Shown: positions 1-8,930, counted from the first letter of the stretch. The stretch: 64,000 nucleotides of DNA from Enterocloster bolteae (GCF_002234575.2 NZ_CP022464.2:4774001-4838000); one strand, 5' to 3'. Notes: generated by a model not told the origin, from the sequence alone. Numbers and translations: made by a program.

Positions 1-1650
1 GTAATCCTCAAAGCATACATTGGAGATTTTCTTGTTGTAGGCAACCAGGTCCTTCTGGAAATACAGCCATACAAACGGACACTGTTCCCTGAGCATCATC
101 TGGTACTCATCATAGTATGGCTTCCTGTCCTCAAAGCTGAACTGGTTCAGGCCCTTTCTTCCCACCTCGCCCAGGGACGGATCCTCGTTCTGGGAGAAGT
201 TATTCAGATGGCCCGGAGTCACGTTCATCACGCTCTCGCCCGGGTCGGGTGAACCGCCGGATCCAATCAGCGCAAAATCATACTCGCCCTTTCTTGCGGT
301 GGACAGCAGGGTCGGGTGGTCTGTGGTGATGATTTCCACGTTAATGCCAATCTTTGCAAGGTCCTGCTGAATCATGGGCGCCGATTTCTCGCGCACCTCA
401 TTGCCCTTTGACACATTGAGGCGGTAGGTCTTGCTGGTATCAAATCCGGATTCCTCCACCATCTGTTTTGCCTTGTCCACATCATATGGGATGGGAAGAA
501 GTTCTTCATTAAAGTATCTGTGGCTTGGAGCCAGGGGGCCCGGAGCCGGTACGCCTTCGCCCTTCATCAGGTTATTGACCAGGGCGTCGCGGTTAATGGC
601 CATGTTTACTGCCTGGCGCACTTCCTGGGGAATGTTCTTGGTATTGCAGGAAAGATACTGGTAACCCAGGGATTCCACTGCCTCTGTGGTCAGGTTTTCC
701 TGCTGTCCCGCCATATCCCAGTCATTTAACGGGATGTTGCCGATGCCTGCGCCGGCCACAATATCAATCTCTCCGTTCATCAGACCTGACAGAAGGTTGG
801 ACGCCGGCACGATTTTAACAACAAAGCGGTCGAATTCAGGAGCGTTGATGTGGTAATCCTTATTAGCCGTGAATTCCACGCGCTCGCCGGATATCTCAGA
901 CTCGTAAATGCATGGACCGGAACCAATGGGGGCTTTCCAGAAATCAGCTGCCAGCATGTCTTTCACAGGAATGTCCTCCAGACAGTGCTTTGGCAGGATG
1001 TAAAAATCGCGGAACATGATGTCCAGCATATAATCCAGGTTGGTGGGGTCCTTCAGTGTGAACTCTACTGTGTTGGCGTCAATGGCCTTCACGCCGAATT
1101 CCTCTCCTTCCACACGGATTCCGTCTTCCGTACCGGCAAAGGGAGCCACCTTGGAACGGCGGGCCACACTGATGTCAGGGTTGGACATGAGTTCTGCGGT
1201 GTATACCACGTCGTCAGCCGTCACAGGCTGTCCGTCATGCCACTTGGCGTTTTTGTTCAGGTTAAATGTAATCTTGGTATGGGTCTCATCATCCATAGAC
1301 CAGGAATCTGCCAGACGGGGTTTAAAGGATCCGTCTGCCTTTACCACAATCAGCTTGTCAAAAATCAGCTCCAGCACGGCATCCGTGTTGGCATTGGTGG
1401 TGTTAAAGGGAATCAGGGTGTCCCACGGGGCCGTCATGGCCATGGTCACGATTTTCTGTCCCTGGGAGGCAGTGTTCTCCTGGGCATTGCCGTCTATGCT
1501 GCCTTCCGCCTTGGCGTCCCCGCCTTCGGCTGCTGTTCCTGTTGCGGCAGGGGCCTTGGTATCGCTGGGCGCTGAAGGCGCTGAACAGCCGGACAGTCCC
1601 ATCATAAGACACAGGGCAAGAGCTGTCATTTTTGTTAAACGTTTTCTCAT
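1..1650 (-). CDS. Peptide ABC transporter substrate-binding lipoprotein (family 5), C-terminus outside window
   Basis: A DppA/OppA-type solute-binding protein that would capture peptides outside the membrane for the two permeases encoded just upstream. The first 22 residues form a lipoprotein signal (MRKRLTK start, hydrophobic core, lipobox L-S-G-C with Cys22). A Ser/Ala/Gly-rich linker follows, then the family-5 fold with the typical W-H-D-G-Q-P-V-T-A-D-D-V motif near residue 120. The start at 1650 has a GGAGGATATAG site before it. The frame is still open at position 1 after 550 residues, so the gene is cut by the window edge. It is the third gene of a dppB-dppC-dppA order, and ATPase genes may follow outside. 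Ligand specificity cannot be read from sequence. Confidence 0.93.
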   Translation of the reverse strand, partial: MRKRLTKMTALALCLMMGLSGCSAPSAPSDTKAPAATGTAAEGGDAKAEGSIDGNAQENTASQGQKIVTMAMTAPWDTLIPFNTTNANTDAVLELIFDKLIVVKADGSFKPRLADSWSMDDETHTKITFNLNKNAKWHDGQPVTADDVVYTAELMSNPDISVARRSKVAPFAGTEDGIRVEGEEFGVKAIDANTVEFTLKDPTNLDYMLDIMFRDFYILPKHCLEDIPVKDMLAADFWKAPIGSGPCIYESEISGERVEFTANKDYHINAPEFDRFVVKIVPASNLLSGLMNGEIDIVAGAGIGNIPLNDWDMAGQQENLTTEAVESLGYQYLSCNTKNIPQEVRQAVNMAINRDALVNNLMKGEGVPAPGPLAPSHRYFNEELLPIPYDVDKAKQMVEESGFDTSKTYRLNVSKGNEVREKSAPMIQQDLAKIGINVEIITTDHPTLLSTARKGEYDFALIGSGGSPDPGESVMNVTPGHLNNFSQNEDPSLGEVGRKGLNQFSFEDRKPYYDEYQMMLREQCPFVWLYFQKDLVAYNKKISNVCFEDY

Positions 1651-1712
1651 TACTATATCCTCCTTTTTATTCAAGCCTTTTCGGCATTGATTTTGAACTT
1701 ATTTTCATGTAT

Positions 1713-2600
1713 CTATTTGATCACCATTTTGGTGTCCAGGGCGTCCCTGGCTCCGTCTCCCAGGAAATTGATACAGAGCACGGTTATCAGCAGGGCCAGG
1801 CCGGGCGGAAACCAGAGCCACGGTCTCTGGGAAAGCACGCTGATGGACTGGGCATCATAGAGGATGTTTCCCCAGGATGCCTGGGGCGCCTGGACCCCCA
1901 TTCCCAAAAAGCTAAGGGCTGATTCCGTAATAATGGCCTGGGCTGCACGGAATGTAAATGAAATGAGCACCGGGGCAAAGGTGTTGGGCAGTATGTATTT
2001 TGTCAGGATAGTGCCGTCCTTTGTGCCGATGGCCCTGGCCGCCTCCACGTAATCCTGTTCCCTGGCCGACAGCACATTTCCGTAGATAAGCCTTGCGAAC
2101 TTAGGCCAGCCCAGGACTCCGATAACAATGGTAACCGTGGCCACAGAGGGCCCCAGTACGGATACCAGCACCAGAATCAGAACCATGGCCGGAAACGACA
2201 TGAACACATCCGCGCAGCGCATAATCAGTGTCTCGGCAATTCCCCTGTAGTACCCTGCCAGAAGTCCCAGGGGCACACCCACCGCCATACTGATGACTGC
2301 GGATATGATACCCACACTTAAGGATACCCGCCCTCCGTAAATGAACCTGGCGAAGATATCCCGCCCGATATCGTCTGTTCCCAGCCAATGAAGGGCGCTG
2401 GGCGCAGAACCGAACATCACCTCGTAATCCGATGTATACGGGTCCAGATGCAGTATGTAGGGCAGGGCAATGACCAGTATGATTTCCAGGGTCAGTACAA
2501 AAGCGCTTACCATGGCCGGTTTGTGGGCGCAAAAACGCTGGAGCACGTCATGAAAATAAGAATTTGCCGGAATATCCTTTAATCTTTCATCCTGTTTCAT
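1713..2600 (-). CDS. Peptide ABC transporter permease, DppC/OppC type
   Basis: Second membrane subunit of the peptide importer. The protein has a cytoplasmic N-terminus, one early membrane helix, then the binding-protein-dependent transport core with about five more helices. The EAA loop (Q-D-Y-V-E-A-A-R-A-I-G) contacts the ATPase. It ends in the usual L-G-D-G-A-R-D-A-L-D-T motif. I chose the ATG at 2600 (295 residues, MKQDERL) because AAGGAAGGTGAG precedes it. An in-frame ATG at 2627 overlaps the end of the upstream permease gene but has a poorer site. Translation is probably coupled to the upstream gene. Confidence 0.93.
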   Translation of the reverse strand: MKQDERLKDIPANSYFHDVLQRFCAHKPAMVSAFVLTLEIILVIALPYILHLDPYTSDYEVMFGSAPSALHWLGTDDIGRDIFARFIYGGRVSLSVGIISAVISMAVGVPLGLLAGYYRGIAETLIMRCADVFMSFPAMVLILVLVSVLGPSVATVTIVIGVLGWPKFARLIYGNVLSAREQDYVEAARAIGTKDGTILTKYILPNTFAPVLISFTFRAAQAIITESALSFLGMGVQAPQASWGNILYDAQSISVLSQRPWLWFPPGLALLITVLCINFLGDGARDALDTKMVIK

Positions 2601-2619
2601 GTTCTCACCTTCCTTCTTC

Positions 2620-3579
2620 TTAGTCATAACGTATCCTTGGATCCAACAGTCCGTACATCAGGTCTACCAGCAGGTTGCCCAATAACACCACAATGGCAAT
2701 CACCACCGTGATGCCCATGATAACAGGATAATCCCTGGCATTGATGGACTGTACCATCAGACTTCCCAGCCCGGGCCATCCAAATATCTGCTCCGTCACA
2801 ACCGCCCCTCCTATCAGAAAAGGAATCTGCATGCCGAACCAGGATACCAGCGGAATCCATGCGTTTCTCAAAGCGTGGCGCACCAGCACCGACGGCTCAT
2901 GAAGCCCCTTTGCCCTGGCCGTGCGGACATAATCGTCCTGGAGCACCTCCAGCATAGAGCCCCTGCACTGGCGTATGAGGCTTCCTATCTGCTGAATGGC
3001 CAGAACCACGGCCGGAAGCACCAGGTGGTGGAAGAACATGGGCCAGGTCCTGACTCCGGAGGAGTCGTACATGCCGGAGGTAGGGAACAGCTTCACCTTG
3101 ATGCAGAAGAAATATATCAACACCAGTCCTGCGAAGAAATTCGGCATGGCGGACCCGATAAATGACAGTCCGGAAGAAATATAATCCCAGCCGGAGTAGG
3201 GCTTATAAGCCGACATGATTCCCAGGGGCAGGGCAATGATAATGGTCAGGGCCATGGCGCTTCCTGTAAGAATCAGCGTGGGCCCTATCCGCTCCAGAAT
3301 CATATCCAGCACCTGGCCGTTGGTGCGGATGGACATTCCCATGTTTCCCTGCACCAGCTGCACCAGCCATCTGATATACTGGATGATAACCGGCTGGTCC
3401 AGTCCCAGTTCCTTACTCTTCCTTGCCATCTCCTCGGCAGTGGCATAAGGGTCGTTAAACAGGATTTCCAACGGCGAGCTGGGCGCCAGGGAGGCCACCA
3501 CGTACACCAGAATGGTGATACCCAAGAAGGTAGGGATTGCTGTCAACAGCCGTTTCGCAATGTACCTATAACGTTCCAT
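2620..3579 (-). CDS. Peptide ABC transporter permease, DppB/OppB type
   Basis: First gene of the importer operon, about 319 residues. It starts with the classic OppB N-terminus (M-E-R-Y-R-Y-I-A-K-R-L-L helix), followed by a periplasmic loop, the P-L-G-I-M-S-A region, an EAA loop (D-D-Y-V-R-T-A-R-A-K-G) and the ending L-D-P-R-I-R-Y-D. AGGAGG lies 8 bases before the ATG at 3579. An in-frame ATG at 3585 is only 2 bases from that site and is less likely. The gene diverges from the GntR gene at 3703, which suggests control by that regulator from the 120-bp gap. Confidence 0.93.
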   Translation of the reverse strand: MERYRYIAKRLLTAIPTFLGITILVYVVASLAPSSPLEILFNDPYATAEEMARKSKELGLDQPVIIQYIRWLVQLVQGNMGMSIRTNGQVLDMILERIGPTLILTGSAMALTIIIALPLGIMSAYKPYSGWDYISSGLSFIGSAMPNFFAGLVLIYFFCIKVKLFPTSGMYDSSGVRTWPMFFHHLVLPAVVLAIQQIGSLIRQCRGSMLEVLQDDYVRTARAKGLHEPSVLVRHALRNAWIPLVSWFGMQIPFLIGGAVVTEQIFGWPGLGSLMVQSINARDYPVIMGITVVIAIVVLLGNLLVDLMYGLLDPRIRYD

Positions 3580-3616
3580 CTGCATATCCTCCTCATTTCA
3601 TATTTTAAAAATTCCG

Positions 3617-3645
3617 TTGCCAAATTTTTTATATTGGCCTATTAT
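3617..3645 (+). promoter_or_regulatory. Candidate sigma-A promoter for the GntR gene
   Basis: TTGCCA (3617-3622) and TATTAT (3640-3645) are separated by 17 bases in an AT-rich gap between the divergent gntR and dppB genes. Expression start would fall about 50 bases before the gntR ATG at 3703. Confidence 0.5.
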
Positions 3646-3702
3646 AATATTAAAAGCGATTCTCTCTCCCTTCGCTTATCTCAATGCAAAAAGGAGTTAT
3701 AC

Positions 3703-4365
3703 ATGGACAACCAGTCACCGAAACTATCCTTAAAGGACACCGTATACCAGCAGTTAATCGAGCTAATCTGCCAGGGAAAGCTGCTGCCTGACACCCTGTT
3801 CACGGAAAACCATATGATATCCTACTTCGGGGTCAGCAAATCCCCTGTCAGGGAAGCCTTAATCCAGCTATGCCATGAAAATGTACTGAAAAGCATTCCC
3901 AGATGCGGTTATCAGGTGACTGCCATCAGCAGTAAGAATGTCCGCGATGTGACGGAGCTGCGTCTCTACCTGGAACTGTCCAGCCTCCCCAAGGTCATGG
4001 AGAACATCACCACGGCTGACATCGAAGAGCTGAAGCGCCAGAACCAGGTGCGCCTGGTAAATCCGGAAAAAAAGGATTTGTGGATAGCCTGGCGCAACAA
4101 CTACCAGTTTCACATGACGGTGGTGCGCCTGGCAGGCAACGAGCAGGTGAACAATGCCATGGAGCAGGCCATGACCACCTACCGCCGGGCCTATGCCCAG
4201 CTATACACCCTGAAAAAGGATGTAATTGCTGCCAATAAAGCCAGTTACCACGACTTCTTCGTGTCCAGCCTGGAAAGACACGACGTATTCTCGGCTCATG
4301 AGTATCTGAAAAAAGATATCCTGTTTATGGAGGATGAACTGCTGGGGACCGGCATCACCACCTGA
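3703..4365 (+). CDS. GntR family transcriptional regulator (FCD-type layout)
   Basis: A 220-residue DNA-binding regulator. The N-terminal winged helix-turn-helix spans about residues 10-75 and has the family motif F-G-V-S-K-S-P-V-R-E-A-L. The all-helical C-terminal half (about 80-215) looks like an FCD ligand-binding domain, with His residues in N-N-Y-Q-F-H and an acidic patch. The start at 3703 is set by AAGGAG seven bases upstream. A longer reading from 3634 has no ribosome site. It diverges from the peptide importer and converges on the URO-D gene, so it probably controls one or both in response to an amino acid or small acid. The effector is unknown. Confidence 0.88.
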   Translation: MDNQSPKLSLKDTVYQQLIELICQGKLLPDTLFTENHMISYFGVSKSPVREALIQLCHENVLKSIPRCGYQVTAISSKNVRDVTELRLYLELSSLPKVMENITTADIEELKRQNQVRLVNPEKKDLWIAWRNNYQFHMTVVRLAGNEQVNNAMEQAMTTYRRAYAQLYTLKKDVIAANKASYHDFFVSSLERHDVFSAHEYLKKDILFMEDELLGTGITT

Positions 4366-4376
4366 TGGATGCCGGT
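4348..4376 (+). terminator. Hairpin spanning the GntR stop codon
   Basis: Arms ACCGGCATC (4348-4356) and GATGCCGGT (4368-4376) are perfect complements and enclose the gntR stop. TTTT follows at 4382-4385. The convergent URO-D gene ends at 4384, so the structure could terminate in the plus direction. The T-run is short and not immediately adjacent. Confidence 0.4.
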
Positions 4377-4383
4377 TCCGGTT

Positions 4384-5358
4384 TTACCTCTGCTCCAGCT
4401 TTTCCACTGAGTCCACCACGCACCGGATGCGGTCATAGGCGATTTCCGTGGGAAGGGTGCAGTCTGAGCCCACGATAAAGGGCCTTCCCTTCATCTCCTC
4501 CAATACCTCGCTGGTATGTTTAAAGATTTCTTCCTCTGTCCCGGTGACCAGGACTCCGTGCCTGTCCGGGAATCCTCCCAGAATAATACTGTCACTGAAA
4601 AGCCCGGCGCCCTTTGTCAGGCTGAAATCATTTCCGTAAATCCCCCAGTTCACAATGGCCGGGTGCAGATCCTTATAGCGGTTAAAGTCAATATTGCTCT
4701 TGCATATGTGCAGCACATTGAAATCCGTGGTCTTTTTGATGTGGTCATACACCATTTTCTCATAGGGGGCCACAAATTCCTCAAACTCTTCATCTGTAAA
4801 GAAATTCCGCTCTCCTCCCAGGGCCGCATAGAAGATGCCCTCCGCGCCGGCCTCCAGGGAACAATCTGAAAATTCCATAAGAGTCTCAGCCACGGTCCGG
4901 AACACCTTTTTCATCTCAGCCGGACGTTCCCGGCAGAATAGGGTAAGCTGGTATCCCATACTGGTGTAGTTGCCTGCAAAACCTGTCTCATGGAAGGCGG
5001 AGGCAATAAGGCCGTGGATGGTGGACATGATGGGATACTCTCCCTTTGCCTTGTCGGCTATCCTCTTGATAATCTCCATCTGGTCCTGGAAGATGGCATC
5101 CTTCCTGGAAAATCCCCTGAACTTGCTGATGTCACCCAGCCGCTCAATTTTTGTATTCCCGTCATACAGGATATTTTCATTCATGATTTTCAGGATATCT
5201 GTATCCGTGGCCTTCATGAAGTCCAGATGGGCCTCAATGGCTTTCTCACCATGATGCATTTCTTCCGGAAAATGAAGCCAGAATCCCACAGGCGTCCTGT
5301 CCACTGGTTTTCCTTCTAATACATTTCTGATACGTTCCCTCTTTGTCATGGTTTCCAT
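4384..5358 (-). CDS. Uroporphyrinogen decarboxylase family protein (MtaA/URO-D superfamily methyltransferase-like)
   Basis: A 324-residue TIM-barrel protein of the URO-D superfamily. The N-terminal T-K-R-E-R-I-R-N-V-L-E-G-K-P-V-D-R-T-P-V-G segment and the C-terminal V-G-S-D-C-T-L-P-T-E-I motif are typical of corrinoid- or cobalamin-linked methyltransferase relatives rather than haem-pathway HemE. His and Cys in L-H-I-C-K-S could bind zinc, as in MtaA. The start at 5358 has GGAAG seven bases before it. No other haem or corrinoid gene is present nearby. It lies between a GntR regulator and a divergent M24 peptidase. Function beyond the superfamily is unknown. Confidence 0.82.
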   Translation of the reverse strand: METMTKRERIRNVLEGKPVDRTPVGFWLHFPEEMHHGEKAIEAHLDFMKATDTDILKIMNENILYDGNTKIERLGDISKFRGFSRKDAIFQDQMEIIKRIADKAKGEYPIMSTIHGLIASAFHETGFAGNYTSMGYQLTLFCRERPAEMKKVFRTVAETLMEFSDCSLEAGAEGIFYAALGGERNFFTDEEFEEFVAPYEKMVYDHIKKTTDFNVLHICKSNIDFNRYKDLHPAIVNWGIYGNDFSLTKGAGLFSDSIILGGFPDRHGVLVTGTEEEIFKHTSEVLEEMKGRPFIVGSDCTLPTEIAYDRIRCVVDSVEKLEQR

Positions 5359-5411
5359 TTTGTTACTTCCTTTCCCTTTTTGATGCATGTATATGTATAT
5401 TATTCTCTCTG

Positions 5412-5436
5412 TTGATATTATCAATAATATTATCAG
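5412..5436. promoter_or_regulatory. Palindromic operator-like site between URO-D and M24 genes
   Basis: TTGATATTATCAA (5412-5424) is a perfect odd-centred 13-bp palindrome. It is followed at once by AATATTATCAG (5426-5436), and this 11-mer recurs exactly at 5534-5544, just before the M24 gene. The spacing and symmetry fit a dimeric GntR-type regulator. No binding data exist here. Confidence 0.45.
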
Positions 5437-5581
5437 TCAGGGTGTATGTCAAGCATTTTTTGTGTTATTTGGCTATTATTAATAAAATAATTCATTAAAT
5501 TTGTACATTTATTCTATATCTAATATGTTTTATAATATTATCAGCACGGGGTAATTTTTGAATGTGAGAAAGGAAATTTTT

Positions 5582-6688
5582 ATGAATATTTATGACCAGC
5601 GCATTGCAAAAGCAAGAAACCGCATGGAGGATGCCGGCATTTCACTGCTGGTCATCACGCCTTCATCTGATCTTATGTACCTTACAGGCTACTCAAAACC
5701 AGCCACGGACCGTCTGACCGCCCTGCTCCTAACCGAACACGACTCCTATTTCCTGTGTCCTGCCGTGGAAAAAAACTATTTTAAAGAGGTGGACTGCCAG
5801 GCAGCCCCCATCCTCTGGGAAGACAGCGGGGACCCATTTAAAAAAATGTACTCGGTCCTGTCCGCCGCTCCCGGCATATCCAGGAAATCCTGCATAAAAG
5901 CTGCTGTGGCAGGCAGAATGCAGAGCAGCTGCCTTATCCGGCTCATGGAACTGTATCCCGGCATTTCATGGAACAATGCAGACAGCGTCCTGGTTCCCCT
6001 GAGAAAGAGCAAGACGCCGGAAGAGATTACCATAATCAGGAGAGCACAGGATATGGCCGAGAGGGCCTTTGCCAGATTGCTGGAGAATGGCCTGGAAGGA
6101 AAAACAGAGCGCCAGTTGTCAGAACAGCTGATGAAACTGCGTCTGGAGGAAGGCTTTGACGCAGTAGGCCCCGGCCTCATTGCCTGCGGTCCGGGCAGCG
6201 CCTCCCCCCATCCCATCCTGTCGGACAACAAGGTACAGGCAGGAGACACGGTAATGTTCGATTTTGGCGGGACCTATAAGGGATATCATGCAGATATGAC
6301 GAGAACCTGCGCCGTGGGATATGCATCAGATGAATTTAAAGAGGTGTATTCCATTGTTCTGGAAGCCCACTTGGCTGTCCTGAAGGCAGCTGCCCCGGGC
6401 ACGGCCTGCCGTGATATGGACCTGGCAGGCCGCAGTATCATAGAGCGGGCTGGCTATGGGGCATACTTCACCCACAGGCTGGGCCACGGCATAGGGCTGG
6501 ATATTCATGAGCCGCCCTTTGCCTCAGCCAGCGAAGAAGGTGTATTGGAAACCGGAAATGTAATCTCCAATGAGCCAGGCATCTACCTGCCTGGACAGTT
6601 TGGCATACGTATAGAGGATTTAATCGTGATAACGGAAAAAGGCTGTGAATCCCTTAATACCATGACAAAGGAACTGATGATTGTTTAG
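5582..6688 (+). CDS. M24 family Xaa-Pro aminopeptidase-like protein
   Basis: A cytoplasmic dinuclear-metal peptidase of 368 residues expected to remove N-terminal residues from proline-containing peptides. An N-terminal creatinase-like domain (about 1-125) precedes the pita-bread catalytic domain. The metal-ligand motifs are visible: F-D-F-G-G-T-Y-K-G-Y-H-A-D-M-T, H-R-L-G-H-G-I-G-L-D-I-H-E, N-E-P-G-I-Y and I-R-I-E-D. The start at 5582 follows GAAAGGAA. A TTG in frame at 5558 lacks a good site. Its position next to the importer suggests it degrades imported peptides. Confidence 0.92.
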   Translation: MNIYDQRIAKARNRMEDAGISLLVITPSSDLMYLTGYSKPATDRLTALLLTEHDSYFLCPAVEKNYFKEVDCQAAPILWEDSGDPFKKMYSVLSAAPGISRKSCIKAAVAGRMQSSCLIRLMELYPGISWNNADSVLVPLRKSKTPEEITIIRRAQDMAERAFARLLENGLEGKTERQLSEQLMKLRLEEGFDAVGPGLIACGPGSASPHPILSDNKVQAGDTVMFDFGGTYKGYHADMTRTCAVGYASDEFKEVYSIVLEAHLAVLKAAAPGTACRDMDLAGRSIIERAGYGAYFTHRLGHGIGLDIHEPPFASASEEGVLETGNVISNEPGIYLPGQFGIRIEDLIVITEKGCESLNTMTKELMIV

Positions 6689-6751
6689 AAGGATGGCCGG
6701 AAATCCGTATGAATGGCCGGAGGCAGGTACGGATGCCAGGGCTATTGGGCA

Positions 6752-8068
6752 TTACTGCCCTCTCTTCCACTTCTTGATTTCCTCCAGCCTGCTTTTTACA
6801 GGTTCCTCCGCGCCCTGGTCCGTAGGATGATAATATTCCCTTCCGGCCAGGGAGTCCGGCAGGCACTGCATCCGGGCTATCTTTTCCTCTGTATCATGGG
6901 CATACACGTAGCCGTCGCCATAATGCAGATCTTTCATGAGTCCGGTAGGAGCATTGCGAATGGTAAGGGGCACCGGCTCAGCCAGCATGTTCTGGGCGTC
7001 AGTCCTGGCGGATTCATAGGCCATATAGGCAGAATTGGATTTAGGCGCCATGGACAGGTAAATCACGGTATGGCTCAGATGTACATTACACTCAGGCATT
7101 CCCAGAAAATGACACGCCTGGTAAGCAGACACTGCCAGTGTCAGAGCCTGGCTGTCCGCCATTCCTATGTCCTCGCTGGCAAAGCGGACCAGCCTGCGGG
7201 CGACATACAGCGGGTCCTCCCCTGCTTCCAGCATACGCGCCAGCCAGTATACGGCTGCGTCCGGGTCGGAATTGCGCATGGACTTGTGGAGCGCGGATAT
7301 AAGGTTGTAGTGTTCTTCCCCTTTCTTATCGTACAGAAGGCTCTTTTTCCCGATGCACTGCTTCAGCACATCCTCTGTGACCGTGGTCTTATCCGGACTG
7401 ATTACCCCGTTTGTCACTGCCATTTCCAGGGTATTCAAAGCCGTCCTGGCATCCCCGTTGGCAAACCCGGCAATCATATCAATCATAGGGTCTGTGATCT
7501 CCACATTCAGATAACCCAGCCCTTTAGGACTCTTAAGCGCTGTCTTTATAAGGCGGGCCAGGTCATTCTCCGTCAATGCCTGGAGCACAAAGACCCTGCA
7601 CCGTGACAGGAGAGCGCTGTTGATCTCGAAGGAAGGATTCTCCGTGGTGGCCCCAATCAGAATGATGCTTCCCTTTTCAACATATGGGAGAAACGCGTCC
7701 TGCTGTGCCTTGTTGAAGCGGTGTATCTCGTCCACAAATAAAAGGGTCTTAATTCCCATCCTCCGGCTGTTCTCAGCCTGGACCATGACCTCCTTGATTT
7801 CCTTTATGCCGCTGGTAACAGCACTGAAATTAATGAACTGGGCATTGGTCCGCTTTGCTATGATTCCCGCCAGGGTGGTTTTGCCCACACCGGGAGGCCC
7901 CCAGAAAATCATGGATGGAATCTTATCCTGCTCAATGAGCTGGCGCAGCAGCTTCCCCTTTCCCAAAAGATGCTCCTGTCCCACAAATCCGTCCAGGTCA
8001 TCCGGGCGCAGCCTGCTGGCCAGAGGATTGTATACTTCTCTGTCATCGAATAATGACATCTGTTCCAT
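6752..8068 (-). CDS. rarA: Replication-associated recombination protein A (RarA/MgsA AAA+ ATPase)
   Basis: A 438-residue clamp-loader-like ATPase that acts at stalled replication forks. Walker A is G-P-P-G-V-G-K-T at 57-64 and Walker B/DEIH is at 113-116. The sensor-1 region (I-G-A-T-T-E-N-P-S) follows, then the MgsA C-terminal tetramerisation domain (Y-W-L-A-R-M-L-E-A-G-E-D-P and R-R-L-V-R-F-A-S-E-D-I-G). The N-terminus M-S-L-F-D fits the family. AGGAGAG lies 10 bases before the ATG. It stands alone between a convergent peptidase gene and a GNAT gene. Confidence 0.96.
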   Translation of the reverse strand: MEQMSLFDDREVYNPLASRLRPDDLDGFVGQEHLLGKGKLLRQLIEQDKIPSMIFWGPPGVGKTTLAGIIAKRTNAQFINFSAVTSGIKEIKEVMVQAENSRRMGIKTLLFVDEIHRFNKAQQDAFLPYVEKGSIILIGATTENPSFEINSALLSRCRVFVLQALTENDLARLIKTALKSPKGLGYLNVEITDPMIDMIAGFANGDARTALNTLEMAVTNGVISPDKTTVTEDVLKQCIGKKSLLYDKKGEEHYNLISALHKSMRNSDPDAAVYWLARMLEAGEDPLYVARRLVRFASEDIGMADSQALTLAVSAYQACHFLGMPECNVHLSHTVIYLSMAPKSNSAYMAYESARTDAQNMLAEPVPLTIRNAPTGLMKDLHYGDGYVYAHDTEEKIARMQCLPDSLAGREYYHPTDQGAEEPVKSRLEEIKKWKRGQ

Positions 8069-8190
8069 GGCTTTTTATCTCTCCTTTCAGAAATGGATCT
8101 GTATGATTACTAAGAAACCGGATATTCTCATGTTCTAGTTTATCTTACTGTGATTTTGCCGTATACGGGCAAAAAGCTGGAATTGTATTA

Positions 8191-8664
8191 TCACAGACGG
8201 CAAAGCATACTATATTCTTCCCCTTTTTCATCCACAATTTCAAATCCTGTTTTTTGATACATATTCACAGCATAATTTGCTTTTTGTACGGAAAGTGACG
8301 CCTGCTTATATCCTCTGTCTTTCAGAATACGGAGCATTTCTTTCATTAAAGCTGTACCTATTCCCAATCCACGGTAATCTTTATACAGGGAAACTGCAAT
8401 AGACGGAGTGGCATTATCTATATGTCCGTAATCATTCATAATGCGTACCCAAACAGCGCCCACAGCCTTTTTATTAACCTCTGCAACCAAACCAATATCG
8501 TCTTTTTTCGTCCCGAAGCCGGTTATATATATCTGCAATTCCGGCTGACTGATAATGGATTTGGGCGGTGCAGGCACTCCCTCCGGCACAAAGACAGCCT
8601 GGTACAAAAAATCTTGAAGCAGGCTTTCTTCTCCCTCTGATATTGTTCTGATTTTGTAGTCCAT
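8191..8664 (-). CDS. GNAT family N-acetyltransferase
   Basis: A 157-residue single-domain acetyltransferase using acetyl-CoA. The acetyl-CoA loop is Y-R-G-L-G-I-G-T-A-L-M (about residues 95-105), followed by the strand and helix of motif A and the S-V-Q-K-A-N-Y-A-V-N-M-Y-Q-K-T-G-F motif B. The substrate cannot be predicted. GGAGG lies six bases before the ATG. The gene lies 66 bases downstream of the 27-residue membrane protein and may be transcribed with it. Confidence 0.9.
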   Translation of the reverse strand: MDYKIRTISEGEESLLQDFLYQAVFVPEGVPAPPKSIISQPELQIYITGFGTKKDDIGLVAEVNKKAVGAVWVRIMNDYGHIDNATPSIAVSLYKDYRGLGIGTALMKEMLRILKDRGYKQASLSVQKANYAVNMYQKTGFEIVDEKGEEYSMLCRL

Positions 8665-8730
8665 AACCGCCTCCTGCAGTTTTCAATTAACAGAGGAATT
8701 CGCCCTCTCCATAACCTGGAATTTCTTTCA

Positions 8731-8814
8731 CTATTTCTTTTTCTTGTTCATTACAATAGCTATTGTAATCACTATAACAGCACAAATAATAATTAACCAA
8801 AAATTTGGATGCAT
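8731..8814 (-). CDS. 27-residue single-pass membrane protein
   Basis: A very short gene that length filters would miss. GAGGAGAT lies 5-7 bases before the ATG at 8814. The peptide starts M-H-P-N-F-W, has one hydrophobic helix of about 17 residues, and ends in N-K-K-K-K. That layout of helix plus lysine tail is seen in small regulatory membrane proteins and type I toxins. A consensus promoter lies 90-115 bases upstream. A perfect 20-bp palindrome (8750-8769) sits inside the coding region. Nothing I could see on the opposite strand forms a convincing antitoxin RNA. Function is unknown. Confidence 0.6.
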   Translation of the reverse strand: MHPNFWLIIICAVIVITIAIVMNKKKK

Positions 8815-8901
8815 ATCTTTATCTCCTCTGCAACTGCTGATATGCCGGGTAATCTGCCCAAGTCAGGCAAACAAATAACTTGCATATAACTTGCTTTTTT
8901 C

Positions 8902-8930
8902 ATTCTAATCTTAGCGCATGGAAATGTCAA
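8902..8930 (-). promoter_or_regulatory. Strong sigma-A promoter for the 27-residue gene
   Basis: On the minus strand, TTGACA (8925-8930) and TAGAAT (8902-8907) are separated by exactly 17 bases. Transcription would start near 8895 and give an 80-base leader before the 27-residue gene. The leader contains the doubled GCAAGTTAT motif. The rest of 8831-9033 shows nothing else recognisable. Confidence 0.65.

Noticed and set aside
8148..8196. Nested inverted repeat after the GNAT gene (CTGTGAT/ATCACAG with TTTTGCC/GGCAAAA inside)
   Set aside because: Considered as a terminator, but the stem is followed by A-rich rather than T-rich sequence on the minus strand, so I do not call it one.
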